This document shows, piece after piece, positions 37,358 to 46,230 of a stretch of DNA of 62,546 bases (position 1 is its first letter; each line of letters opens with the position of its first letter). The DNA comes from a virus, in IMG/VR virus record IMGVR_UViG_3300043464_000631, positions 1-62,546 of that record. One strand, given 5' to 3'. Under the pieces are notes generated by a model. That model searched no databases and had not been told where the DNA came from. It saw nothing but the letters and a program-made list of their open reading frames with translations. The position numbers and the translations under genes were made by a program.

Positions 37358-38960
37358 GCTGGGGTTTGATGACACGATGGTGTTCAAGGTTGATAGCGTT
37401 GACCTTGATAAGCCGATTCAATTGGACGTTGATGACGATACTCAACACCTGATTGAGTTGCTGGAAACGCTGGAAGCGAAAAAGGAAGCTGAGAAGCTGA
37501 GTGGCTGGGTGAGGTGGTTTATCCCCGGTACTCCGTACGGTATTGAGAATCTCCCAAAACACTACGCCTTTTTCTCGGCTAGCAGGGACTATCAAGAAAC
37601 GTATTTCTCTGCGGCGAATCGTTGCGGCAAGACCATTGCCGGAGCTTTCCAGACCGCTTGCCATCTTCTCGGGGAATACCCGGATTGGTGGCCTGGACGT
37701 AAGTTCGATAAGCCCACCGATGGTTGGGCTGTAGGCGATAACAAGGAAACCTGCCGAGACATCGTGCAGAAAGAGTTGCTTGGCGACATCGGTAAGATGG
37801 GCACCGGGATGATTCCCGCTGACCGGATTGAGAAGGTTGTGTACCGACCGAACTCAGGTGGCGCAGTTGACTACGTTCTGGTCAAGCATGTATCTGGTGG
37901 CACAAGTCGCCTTGGTTTTAAATCCTCAGAGCAGGGTATTGTTTCGTTCTACGGAACACAGAAAGACTTTGTGTGGATGGATGAGCTGCCTCCGGCTGAT
38001 ATTTACTCCGAGGCATACCTTCGTACGATGACCACCAACGGTATCTTGTACGTCACTGCTACTCCTCTGGCTGGTCTAACCCCTCTCGTCCTTTCTTTCT
38101 ACAACAACGCTGACTTCCTTCCCCGTGGTTCTGAGATTCCGGGTATTGTAAAGCTATCCCGAGAGGATGCTGAGGAACAAGCCAAGGAACGACTGCGAAA
38201 AGGTGAGATCGACTCCATCGAAAAGACGGAGGGAACCTCTAAGGCAGTCATCATCGCAGGCTGGGATGATGCTAAATGGCTCACTGAAGACGCCAAGAAG
38301 CGTATGTTGGACGCCACTCCTCCCCATTTAAAGGAATCTCGTTCTAAGGGTCTACCTTCTATGGGCTCAGGTACGATCTACACCATCCCGCTTGAAGAAA
38401 TCCTCGTCAAAGACTTCGATATTCCGAAGCACTGGAAGAAAATTGCTGGTATGGACGTGGGTTGGAACAACACCGCCTGCATTTGGTTGGCTGAGAACCC
38501 CGATACCAAGGAAGTGTTTGTCATTTCCGAGTACAAACGAGGCCAAGCAGAGCCAATTGTCCACGCAACTGCGGTCAAAGGACGTGGTGACTGGATTCCA
38601 GTTGCAATCGACCCAGCTTCCCGAGGAAGATCGCAGGTAGACGGCAAGCAACTGTTCAACATGTACCGAGACATGGGTGTAAAACTGTTTCCCGCTGACA
38701 ACGCAGTGGAGGCAGGTATCTACACAATGCAAGAAATGCTGGCTACAGGCCGATTGAAGTTCTTCCGAAGCCTTTCCGAGCTTTCCAAAGAGTACGTGGT
38801 TTATCGAAGGGACCAAAAAGGCCGTATTATCAAGGAAAACGACCATCTTTTGGACGCCTTGAGGTACGCCGTTATGGGCCTTAAACACGCCAAACAACCC
38901 CCAATTTCCCGCCAAGGAGGGCAATCATTAAATGGATCAGGCCGCAAGTATGACATCTAG
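37347..38960 (+). CDS. Terminase large subunit
   Basis: A 537-residue packaging ATPase-nuclease. Walker A is SAANRCGKT (residues 88-96), Walker B is DFVWMDELPP (207-216, Asp212 and Glu213), and TATP (237-240) is the coupling motif III. The RNase H-like nuclease has Asp370 (IAGMDVGWNN), Asp422 (VAIDPASRG) and Asp503 (NDHLLDALRYA). It overlaps the small subunit by 11 bases and the portal gene by 29 bases. Confidence 0.96.
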   Translation: MTSKLGFDDTMVFKVDSVDLDKPIQLDVDDDTQHLIELLETLEAKKEAEKLSGWVRWFIPGTPYGIENLPKHYAFFSASRDYQETYFSAANRCGKTIAGAFQTACHLLGEYPDWWPGRKFDKPTDGWAVGDNKETCRDIVQKELLGDIGKMGTGMIPADRIEKVVYRPNSGGAVDYVLVKHVSGGTSRLGFKSSEQGIVSFYGTQKDFVWMDELPPADIYSEAYLRTMTTNGILYVTATPLAGLTPLVLSFYNNADFLPRGSEIPGIVKLSREDAEEQAKERLRKGEIDSIEKTEGTSKAVIIAGWDDAKWLTEDAKKRMLDATPPHLKESRSKGLPSMGSGTIYTIPLEEILVKDFDIPKHWKKIAGMDVGWNNTACIWLAENPDTKEVFVISEYKRGQAEPIVHATAVKGRGDWIPVAIDPASRGRSQVDGKQLFNMYRDMGVKLFPADNAVEAGIYTMQEMLATGRLKFFRSLSELSKEYVVYRRDQKGRIIKENDHLLDALRYAVMGLKHAKQPPISRQGGQSLNGSGRKYDI

Positions 38961-41187
38961 GGAAGCCCCCGTAGATGCAGTCATCGTTGCCGAGATCGAA
39001 CTTAGCCCCGAAGAAATGATGCGGATTCAAGAGGAAGCGGAAGCCATCGATAACCAACGCCGTCAGCTACTTGACGGGTTGGCTCACTCTATCGAAGAGA
39101 AATGGCGACTCGCTTCCTCCGACCGTAACACAAAAGAAGAAGAGTGGCGACGAGGAACACGCCTACTCCTAGGGAACAAGAGTTCGAATCGCGGTAATAC
39201 TATCGACTCACACACGCAAGGGGTCAACCGGGTTCGGCCGGATCACAACCTTGTGTCAGAAAAGTGCAAGATTGCCGAGGCTCAGATTTGGTCTCAGCAG
39301 TTCTCCGGGGGAGACAAGAACTGGGATATCAAACCTAGTCCCCGGCCTGACGTAGACCCCGCTCTCGCGGCGAATGCATCCCGAGCCCTTGAGCAAGAAA
39401 TCTACGATCAACTGAGCGCTACCAAGTACGGACCCAAAGCCCGTCAAGCGATCTCCGATATGGTTCGTCTTGGCACGGGTGTCCTCAAAGGTCCAGTCCC
39501 CAGCCTCAAGCCCAAGCGTGTGTATCAATCCACGCAAGCGCCTGATGGTTCTCTCGTAGCAATTCCCGTGTACGAGACGATTCCCGCTCCCGAAGTCTAC
39601 CGTGTTGATCCGTGGATGTTCTACCCGGATACGACGGTCAATGATATTTGTGATGCAGAGTGGGCTATCGAAATCCATCCGATGTCCAAGACTCAGTTCG
39701 CCAAGCTGGCTACGTCCGAGGGTTTCTTCGACGACGCTATCCGTGATTTGTTGAAGAACGGACCGGATGAGTACAACGCTGAGTTCTTTGCGGATGTGCG
39801 TGCTCAGACCGATTCGGGTGAGAACTACCTCAAGCACAAGTACGTCGTCATCGAGTACAACGGACCTATCTCGGTTGAGCAAGCCAACGCACTTGGCCTG
39901 CAACCCACCTACGACAGCCTTGGTAACTCTTACATGGGCGAGGTGTGGGTGTGTAACGGTCGGGTTATCCGAGCTTCTCTGGAGGCCATTGAAGGAGCTT
40001 ACGAGTTACCCTACATGGCTTGTGTGTGGGAGAAAGACCCGAACAGTCCGTTTGGGTTCGGTCTTCCCATCGAGATGGAGGATAGCCAGCGTATCCACAC
40101 GTCTACTCTGCACATGATACTTGATAATGCAAGTATCTCGTCGGGTCCGATCATCATCGTTAACAAGGACTACGTTGAGCCGCAAGGCGGTGACTGGACC
40201 CTCCGCCCACACATGATCCTTAACGTGACGGACTCGACCTTGCAAGATGTCTCGCAAGTGTTCAAGGAGTTTGTCCCGGCTAACGTTACGCCTTCTCTGA
40301 TGCCTCTTCTCCAGCTTGCTCAGCAATGGGCACAAGAAGAGTCGGGTATCAACCTGATTGCAGGCGGGATGGGCGGTGCTCAGGTAGGTGGTGACTCAGC
40401 CACTGGTATGGCGATTCTCCAGCAAGCAGCCACGATTGTCACCGATATGAAGGCTGAAAGCTGGGATGACTACATCACCCAGAAGCTGATTGATCGTATG
40501 TACCACTGGAATATTCAGTACAACCTGCGGCCTGAGTTCGCTAACTTCGACTTCGAGGTGGATGTTCGTAGTTCTACCGAACTGCGCAACAAGCAAATCC
40601 AGATTGCCAACCTTGAGAAGTTGTCGGTTGAAGCGGCCCAGAACCCGGAGCTGGCTGACCACGTTGACCAGAGTAGCATGACCCGCGCTCGCCTTACGAT
40701 GATGCGTCTACCTGAGATGGGGATCATTCGTACCCCTGAGCAAGTGGAGCAGATTCGTCAAGAGCGTGCTCAACAGCCTCAGCCTCCCGATCCGAACCAA
40801 GTTAAGCTGGAAATTGAGCGTAGTCGTGTTGAAATGGAACGAGAGCGTCTGGCATTCGAGCGAGAGAAGTTCCAGTTCGAGTCTACCAAACAACTCCAGC
40901 AACTTCGCTTGGAGGAGATGGTTAACCTTGAGCAGATTGAGGCTCGTAAGTTTGATGCTCAAAGCCGGGTGCTTCAAGTCCAGACTGAGCGTGAGATCGC
41001 TGTGCTTCAGCTTGCGGCCCGTAGTGAAGCAGACCGAGCCAAGGTCATTGCCCAGCTTGAGAAACAGAACATGGCGGATGAAACCGAGCGGTTCCTTGCT
41101 GGTATCTCGGCCGCTGAAGGTGCTTCGGAACGAGCACTTATGCGCGAGGAAATGCAACTCAAGGCTAAAACAGGATCGGGTGTCTAA
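38932..41187 (+). CDS. Portal protein
   Basis: A 751-residue protein directly after the terminase, as portals of podoviruses usually are. The N-terminal half resembles P22-like/large podovirus portals (EEKWRLASSDRNTKEEEWRRG; VRPDHNLVSEKCKIAEAQIW). The C-terminal third is a long, highly charged coiled coil from about residue 620 (QVKLEIERSRVEMERERLAF). It forms the dodecameric DNA channel of the head. ATG follows AAGGAGGG. Confidence 0.85.
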   Translation: MDQAASMTSREAPVDAVIVAEIELSPEEMMRIQEEAEAIDNQRRQLLDGLAHSIEEKWRLASSDRNTKEEEWRRGTRLLLGNKSSNRGNTIDSHTQGVNRVRPDHNLVSEKCKIAEAQIWSQQFSGGDKNWDIKPSPRPDVDPALAANASRALEQEIYDQLSATKYGPKARQAISDMVRLGTGVLKGPVPSLKPKRVYQSTQAPDGSLVAIPVYETIPAPEVYRVDPWMFYPDTTVNDICDAEWAIEIHPMSKTQFAKLATSEGFFDDAIRDLLKNGPDEYNAEFFADVRAQTDSGENYLKHKYVVIEYNGPISVEQANALGLQPTYDSLGNSYMGEVWVCNGRVIRASLEAIEGAYELPYMACVWEKDPNSPFGFGLPIEMEDSQRIHTSTLHMILDNASISSGPIIIVNKDYVEPQGGDWTLRPHMILNVTDSTLQDVSQVFKEFVPANVTPSLMPLLQLAQQWAQEESGINLIAGGMGGAQVGGDSATGMAILQQAATIVTDMKAESWDDYITQKLIDRMYHWNIQYNLRPEFANFDFEVDVRSSTELRNKQIQIANLEKLSVEAAQNPELADHVDQSSMTRARLTMMRLPEMGIIRTPEQVEQIRQERAQQPQPPDPNQVKLEIERSRVEMERERLAFEREKFQFESTKQLQQLRLEEMVNLEQIEARKFDAQSRVLQVQTEREIAVLQLAARSEADRAKVIAQLEKQNMADETERFLAGISAAEGASERALMREEMQLKAKTGSGV

Positions 41188-41387
41188 TGGCAAAAGAGGT
41201 GGATGGTCATTACGTTGACCCTGATAGCGGAACCTTCCGGTGGATCAAAAAGCTACTGGAAGAACATGAGCAGCAAGTGGTAAACGCCGTCCTTCGGGAC
41301 GGCGACCAGTCTTACACCGACAAGTTACGAGGGCGGTGGGACGAGATTAGCAAGCTCAAGAAAGCTCTTGAGAAGGCTTACAACTAA
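41187..41387 (+). CDS. Small protein between portal and scaffold (66 aa)
   Basis: Starts MAKEVDGHYVDPDSGTFRWI; helical basic C-terminus. ATG overlaps the portal stop by 1 base. Unknown; small genes here often assist the head, but I have no evidence. Confidence 0.68.
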   Translation: MAKEVDGHYVDPDSGTFRWIKKLLEEHEQQVVNAVLRDGDQSYTDKLRGRWDEISKLKKALEKAYN

Positions 41388-41447
41388 CCCCCTCGTAACC
41401 GTCCAAGCCGCCCATTCGGGCCGCTAATAAAAAGGATCACAAGAAAC

Positions 41448-42713
41448 ATGAGCGACACTATTGACAATCAGACTGAACAACAGTACAATCAGTCCCAATC
41501 ACCGGACACTCCCGCAGCGGAGCTTTCCCGTGAAGAACTTCAGAATCAGCTTGCTGAAAAGTACGAGCAGGTTCTCCTTTCAAACAACCTTGAAGAGATT
41601 GCCAAGGTTGAAGAAGAGTTGCAGAAGTTCCTCGGTGGTGGTGGTGGGGTTGAAAGTAGCGTAAAGGTAGATGAGCCGGAGGTTCCTCCCGCGAACACCG
41701 AAGCGAACCAATCCACGACGGTTCCAGCGGAAGGCGGCACAAGCGCCAAGGAAGGCGCAACTTCCCAAAGTGAACCGAGTAACCCGAACGAGGACTGGCT
41801 CCACTCCCTTGACCCGTCTGTTCGTAAGATTGTCGAAGAGCGGCTCGAACAAGAGCGTAAAGCTCGCGAGTACCACGAGCAGCGGTATCGTTCTGAGATT
41901 GGTCGTCAGACCGCTTTCCAGAAGAAGTACGAAGAAGAGCGCAAACAGCGCGAACAACTTGAACAACGACTCCGCGATGGAGCGGTTAGCCAGCCGTCGA
42001 ACCCGACCGCTACTCCAGCTAACACGCAGACCGCGAACGCTCGTAAGATTCAAGAGCTAACCGATAAGATCGCACGAGTCAAGGGGACTGACCCCGAGCT
42101 AGCCGATCTTCTCGAACTGACCCGAGATGCTCTTGTCGAAACCCAGCAGCAGTTGCTTGCTGCGGTTCCGCAGGTAGACCTCTCGACTGTGGAAGAACTG
42201 AAAGCCAAGATCGCCAAGCAAGAGTTCGAGATGGTGGTTAACTCCGAACGCAATCGCTTGGAGCAGATGGTCCCCGGTGCACTTCAAGTTCTTGACTACG
42301 TTGATCCCAAGACGGGTTGGAGTCCGTGGAATGAGTTCTTGAACTCTCTCCCGCCAACCCTTCAACAGGCAGCCAACGACGCTAACGCTGATACCTACGC
42401 TTATCTGATGCCGTTGTACGGCCAGTGGGCGGAACGGTACAACGCAGCCCACGGTTACGTCCAACAACAGCAGTCCTCCACCCAGCAGCCCAACACCCCC
42501 GAGGTTGATCCTCGTGCGGCTCAAGTCCAGCAGGCCCGGCAGGCGCGCTTGACTACGAGTGCTGCTGCCCCGGCTCGAAGTGCGCCACCCCCCGGCCACA
42601 AGCCGTCGCTCGAAGAGCGGATTAAGAATCCACCTCCTCCGGGCACCCCTGAGTTTGATTCGTTTCTCGAAGAGATGGATCGAGCCATTGCTCAGGGTAA
42701 GTTGAAACTCTAA
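41448..42713 (+). CDS. Capsid scaffolding protein
   Basis: A 421-residue, mostly helical protein, Gln- and Glu-rich (EERKQREQLEQRLRDG) with a proline-rich stretch near the C-terminus, lying between the portal and major capsid genes. No protease domain is visible. It should shape the procapsid and leave before DNA enters. The name rests on position and composition. A strong promoter is embedded in its first codons (41461-41489). Confidence 0.75.
   Translation: MSDTIDNQTEQQYNQSQSPDTPAAELSREELQNQLAEKYEQVLLSNNLEEIAKVEEELQKFLGGGGGVESSVKVDEPEVPPANTEANQSTTVPAEGGTSAKEGATSQSEPSNPNEDWLHSLDPSVRKIVEERLEQERKAREYHEQRYRSEIGRQTAFQKKYEEERKQREQLEQRLRDGAVSQPSNPTATPANTQTANARKIQELTDKIARVKGTDPELADLLELTRDALVETQQQLLAAVPQVDLSTVEELKAKIAKQEFEMVVNSERNRLEQMVPGALQVLDYVDPKTGWSPWNEFLNSLPPTLQQAANDANADTYAYLMPLYGQWAERYNAAHGYVQQQQSSTQQPNTPEVDPRAAQVQQARQARLTTSAAAPARSAPPPGHKPSLEERIKNPPPPGTPEFDSFLEEMDRAIAQGKLKL
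41461..41489 (+). promoter_or_regulatory. Sigma-70-type promoter inside the scaffold gene (P4)
   Basis: TTGACA at 41461-41466, a 17-base spacer, TACAAT at 41484-41489. It shares GAACAACAGTACAATC with the promoter at 33391. Lying 4 to 14 codons into the scaffold gene, it can boost the capsid and decoration genes independently of the upstream operon. Confidence 0.82.
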
Positions 42714-42747
42714 TCGAAATCCCATCTATCAAGGAGGATAGACACTA

Positions 42748-43770
42748 ATGTCTTACAATCAAGGTTTTCTGGCCTACGATAGCGCCAGTATCACCCAGCG
42801 CGTTGCTATTTACGCTGTTCCGAACGCTCTTGTCAACGCTGAACCGTGGCTGGTGCTGGACAAGCTGCCCGGTATTACTCGTACCCCGCTGCCTGCCAAC
42901 AAGTCGGACACGCTTGTGTGGAAGCGTATGCGTGAGATCGAGGTTGACACCAACAGTCTGGTTGAGGGTGTGACCCCGGCTGCTGAGAACTTCCAGCAGG
43001 AGACTGTGACCGATAAGGTCGATCAGTACGGTAAGATCATCCGCGTTACCGACAAGATGTACAACTTCCATTCGGACGTTGGCTTCAAGGAGATCGGTGC
43101 AGAACTCGGCAAGGCGATGGGTACTACGAAGGAACTCATCAACTGGCAGACCATTCGCGGTGGTTCGCAGGTCATCTATACCGGCTCCGCTACTTCGCGT
43201 AACACTGTCAACGACACCGTCCAGCTAGAGCACGTTCGTACTGCTACCAACGTGCTGCGTAACAACCACGGCAAGTACATGACCTCAATGATCCGCGCTG
43301 GTACGGGTCAGGCCACGGAGCCGGTGCAGGCTGGTTACATCGCCGTCACCCACTCCGACATGGACGCTGATCTGCGCGATCTGGACAAGTTCATCGAGAG
43401 CCAGCGTTACGGTTCGGGCACGCTCCTGAACGAGTACGAGATCGGTGCTTGCGAAGGCATCCGCTTCTGCCTCACTCCGCACCTTGAGCCGTTCTGGGGT
43501 TCGGGTAATCCGACCTTCACGGGTGTTCGCTCGCGTGACGGCGCTGCTGCCGACGTGTACCCGATTGTTGTGATGGCCGAGAACTTCTGGGGCACTACGG
43601 AGTTCAAGACCCGCAACTCGTTCAAGCTGGACGTGAATCCTCCGGGCTCCATCAAGAGCGAAACCGACCCGCTGGGTCAGCGTGGCTTTGCGTCGTACGT
43701 GTTCTGGTACTGCGCTACCCGCCTGAACGAGCGCTGGGGTGTCCGCATTGAGTCGGCGGCTACTGAATAA
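42748..43770 (+). CDS. Major capsid protein (N4-gp56 family)
   Basis: A 340-residue protein that follows the N4 gp56 major capsid pattern: YQAYD-like start SYNQGFLAYDSA, DKLPGITRTPLPANKSDTLV, then VDQYGKIIRVTDKMYNFHSD. It is an HK97-fold shell protein. Codon use is strongly biased and an AAGGAGG site precedes it, as expected for the most abundant virion protein. Confidence 0.9.
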   Translation: MSYNQGFLAYDSASITQRVAIYAVPNALVNAEPWLVLDKLPGITRTPLPANKSDTLVWKRMREIEVDTNSLVEGVTPAAENFQQETVTDKVDQYGKIIRVTDKMYNFHSDVGFKEIGAELGKAMGTTKELINWQTIRGGSQVIYTGSATSRNTVNDTVQLEHVRTATNVLRNNHGKYMTSMIRAGTGQATEPVQAGYIAVTHSDMDADLRDLDKFIESQRYGSGTLLNEYEIGACEGIRFCLTPHLEPFWGSGNPTFTGVRSRDGAAADVYPIVVMAENFWGTTEFKTRNSFKLDVNPPGSIKSETDPLGQRGFASYVFWYCATRLNERWGVRIESAATE

Positions 43771-43804
43771 TCCAACCGACCAATAACTAAGGAGGACATA
43801 CAAA

Positions 43805-44383
43805 ATGGCTATTTTCACTTCGGAACTGTTCAACAACGGCGGTCTCCCGTACCGCCCCGTTGAGCAAGGCTCTGTCAGTTCCATCACTGCTCGGGTGGTT
43901 ATCCCGGCTGGCACCGCGCTGCTGAGCGGCGATGTCATCAAGTTCCTGCGTCTGGCTCCCGGTGTTCAGATTGTTCGTACGCTTCTGCGTAACGACGATC
44001 TCGACACCAACGCCTCCCCGACCCTTAGCTCCACGGGTCTGGGTTTCCAGCGCACGACTGTTAACGCTCGTAAGGCGTTTGATGCCACTACCAACCCGTA
44101 CCTGACCGACTCGATTGCCTCGGCTGTTCCAGAAGCAATTCTGGCGGCTGGCTCGGTCGATACCGCTCTGCGCTCGGCCAGCAGCACTCAGACGATTCCG
44201 GTTGTTGCAGCTACGGCCGGCACTGTTGACGTGGCAATTGTCCTGGACGCCAACGCGGCTACCAACCCGGCTACGGCTCGTAACCTCGAACTGACGGTTG
44301 AGTTCGTTGGTCCGCAGCGCACGCTGGGCGAGTTCTCCGGTGCTAATGTCTATGACTATCAGGACAACAGCTCGGGCATCTAA
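43805..44383 (+). CDS. Probable head decoration or structural protein (192 aa)
   Basis: Starts MAIFTSELFNNGGLPYRPVE; beta-rich and Ala/Thr-rich. It lies between the capsid gene and the terminator, behind GGAGG, with the same biased codon use as the capsid gene, so it should be made in large amount. A decoration or capsid-stabilising role is inferred from position. Confidence 0.65.
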   Translation: MAIFTSELFNNGGLPYRPVEQGSVSSITARVVIPAGTALLSGDVIKFLRLAPGVQIVRTLLRNDDLDTNASPTLSSTGLGFQRTTVNARKAFDATTNPYLTDSIASAVPEAILAAGSVDTALRSASSTQTIPVVAATAGTVDVAIVLDANAATNPATARNLELTVEFVGPQRTLGEFSGANVYDYQDNSSGI

Positions 44384-44428
44384 CGGAGTAACACCTCGCC
44401 ACAAGGACTAGTGGCTAACATAAGACGA

Positions 44429-44471
44429 GGGGAGGGGGAGGCTAAACACCTTCCCTTCCCCTTTTCTTTTT
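44429..44471 (+). terminator. Intrinsic terminator after the capsid/decoration genes
   Basis: A 13-base stem, GGGGAGGGGGAGG (44429-44441) with CCTTCCCTTCCCC (44449-44461), loop of 7 bases, then TTTTCTTTTT. It would partly end the capsid transcript and lower expression of the tail genes. Confidence 0.9.
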
Positions 44472-44528
44472 CAAACCTCAAAATGGGCCAACAACAATGG
44501 CCTCGTTTCCATTAAGGAGATCACACAT

Positions 44529-45269
44529 ATGAGTAACAAGACTGTTAACCTGAACGGTAAGACCTTGGCTGAGCTGAAGAAGATGGCACAGGCCCTGAAC
44601 ATCTCTGGTCGCCCTTCTTGGGGTGAAGAGGATTATCGCCGAGCTATTGTCAATCGCCAGAAGAACAAGGTCGTGGCAAGTGTCGTCAACGACATGAACA
44701 CCCCCATTCCTCCGGGCTTCGCCCGCATCTCTATTGCCGAGACGGACCAGAATGGCAACGACACCCCCGTTCAGTGCCTTGTGAATAAGTTTGCTACGAT
44801 CATCCCGCGAGGCGTGATCGTGGATGTACCTGTAGAGATTGTTGACGGTGCTCTCAACGATTGCACTGATTGGATCACCAAAGAAGTAATCGATCCTGCC
44901 ACTGGTCAGAACACTGATACGCGAATTGAAGTTAAGGCGATTGCTTTCCGAGAGTACAACCGCAACCCCGGTCCTTCGGTCATCAAGTCGCTACTTACCG
45001 AAGAAAAGCTGACTGTTCGCAACCAGTATCTTGCTTTGTACGGCCGCTGGCCTACTCGTAAGCAGGAGGCCGAGTTTGCAGCTCTGCTCCGCGAGAAGCT
45101 CGGTGATGCGCGTCTTGATGCATTTATCGAAGCCCAGCGCCAGCGTGAGCTGGAGAAGGCCAAGGTCGAAGTGGAAGCCGCCATGGCCCACATGGACGTG
45201 GTTGAGAGCGCTCCGCGTAAGCCCGGTCGCCCTAAGAAGGTTGAGTTCAACGACTCGGAAGAAAGCTAA
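44529..45269 (+). CDS. Hypothetical structural protein (246 aa)
   Basis: Starts MSNKTVNLNGKTLAELKKMA, a SAP-like N-terminal helical pair. The C-terminus carries PRKPGRPKK, which looks like an AT-hook, followed by an acidic end. It lies between the capsid terminator and the tail genes; related proteins occur in this place in N4-capsid podoviruses, function unknown. Preceded by AAGGAG. Confidence 0.7.
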   Translation: MSNKTVNLNGKTLAELKKMAQALNISGRPSWGEEDYRRAIVNRQKNKVVASVVNDMNTPIPPGFARISIAETDQNGNDTPVQCLVNKFATIIPRGVIVDVPVEIVDGALNDCTDWITKEVIDPATGQNTDTRIEVKAIAFREYNRNPGPSVIKSLLTEEKLTVRNQYLALYGRWPTRKQEAEFAALLREKLGDARLDAFIEAQRQRELEKAKVEVEAAMAHMDVVESAPRKPGRPKKVEFNDSEES

Positions 45270-45294
45270 CTAACTAGGAGGATAACGAGAGGCG

Positions 45295-46230
45295 ATGGCA
45301 ACTTTTCTAGAACTTGTCAACAAAACAATTAGATCGGCTGGTGTGGAGTTGGACGAGTTGCTTGTGGGTGACTTCGCCTCTCCCTCCGACCCACTTCAAG
45401 CTAAGTTCAAAGAGTGGGTAGCCGATGCTTGGTTCGAGGAACAACTGTCCCGAAAGGACTGGGAGTTCACTCAAAAGCTAGGCCAGACTGACATCAACCC
45501 GCGTGTGTTGATTGTCGATGGAGATCACCCCCACACCACTATCGTGGGGGCTACTTTCGAGGGAGACACTTCTGGATTTGAGTTGACTGTCAAAGCAGTT
45601 GACATTCTTTCCGGTAGTTTCAACGCTGGTAACGCTCAGGCCATTCTTGACCTTGAGCCCCTCACCTCTAACAACTTCATCCCCGGTGAACTGTTCGATG
45701 AAGTTGACCCCGACCCCTTGAATGTGAATGTGTTCAAGGTGCGATGGGAAGCGTATTACGACTTGGTCACGGATACGACAGGCAGCTACGAAGTCAGCAA
45801 GTCTTCGTTCTACATCGTTGACCCTGAGACTGGAGCGGATCGTAACCGTCTCAAGTGGATTTCGTTCGAGGAATACCAGAACATAGCAAACCAAGGCACG
45901 GGGTACTTCGGAACTCCGACGTACATTGCCGAGACACCTGACGGTCACTACACGTTCTTCCCTCGCCCCAACAAGCGTTACCGCTTGACCTTTACGTACA
46001 CAACTATCCCTCAGACGCTTGTAGACGATGACGATGAACCGGCATGTCCGGTGGAATATCACGACGTTATCGTGTATCGAGCCTTGATGAACTACGCAGA
46101 CTACGACGAGAAACCTCAAGTGTTCGCTCGTGCCGAGCGTAGGTACAACTTGTACAAGAACCGTCTTAACGTCAACAAACTACCTGAACTGAAGTGGGGT
46201 GCTAACCGATATGAGGAGTGTCAATTCTAA
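45295..46230 (+). CDS. Head-tail adaptor / tail tubular protein A-like
   Basis: A 311-residue protein in the place of T7 gp11-type adaptors, after the head genes and before the tubular-B-like gene. It starts MATFLELVNKTIRSAGVELD, with GVELD and WEFTQKLGQTDI characteristic of the family in podoviruses. It should form the upper tail ring on the portal. Confidence 0.7.
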   Translation: MATFLELVNKTIRSAGVELDELLVGDFASPSDPLQAKFKEWVADAWFEEQLSRKDWEFTQKLGQTDINPRVLIVDGDHPHTTIVGATFEGDTSGFELTVKAVDILSGSFNAGNAQAILDLEPLTSNNFIPGELFDEVDPDPLNVNVFKVRWEAYYDLVTDTTGSYEVSKSSFYIVDPETGADRNRLKWISFEEYQNIANQGTGYFGTPTYIAETPDGHYTFFPRPNKRYRLTFTYTTIPQTLVDDDDEPACPVEYHDVIVYRALMNYADYDEKPQVFARAERRYNLYKNRLNVNKLPELKWGANRYEECQF

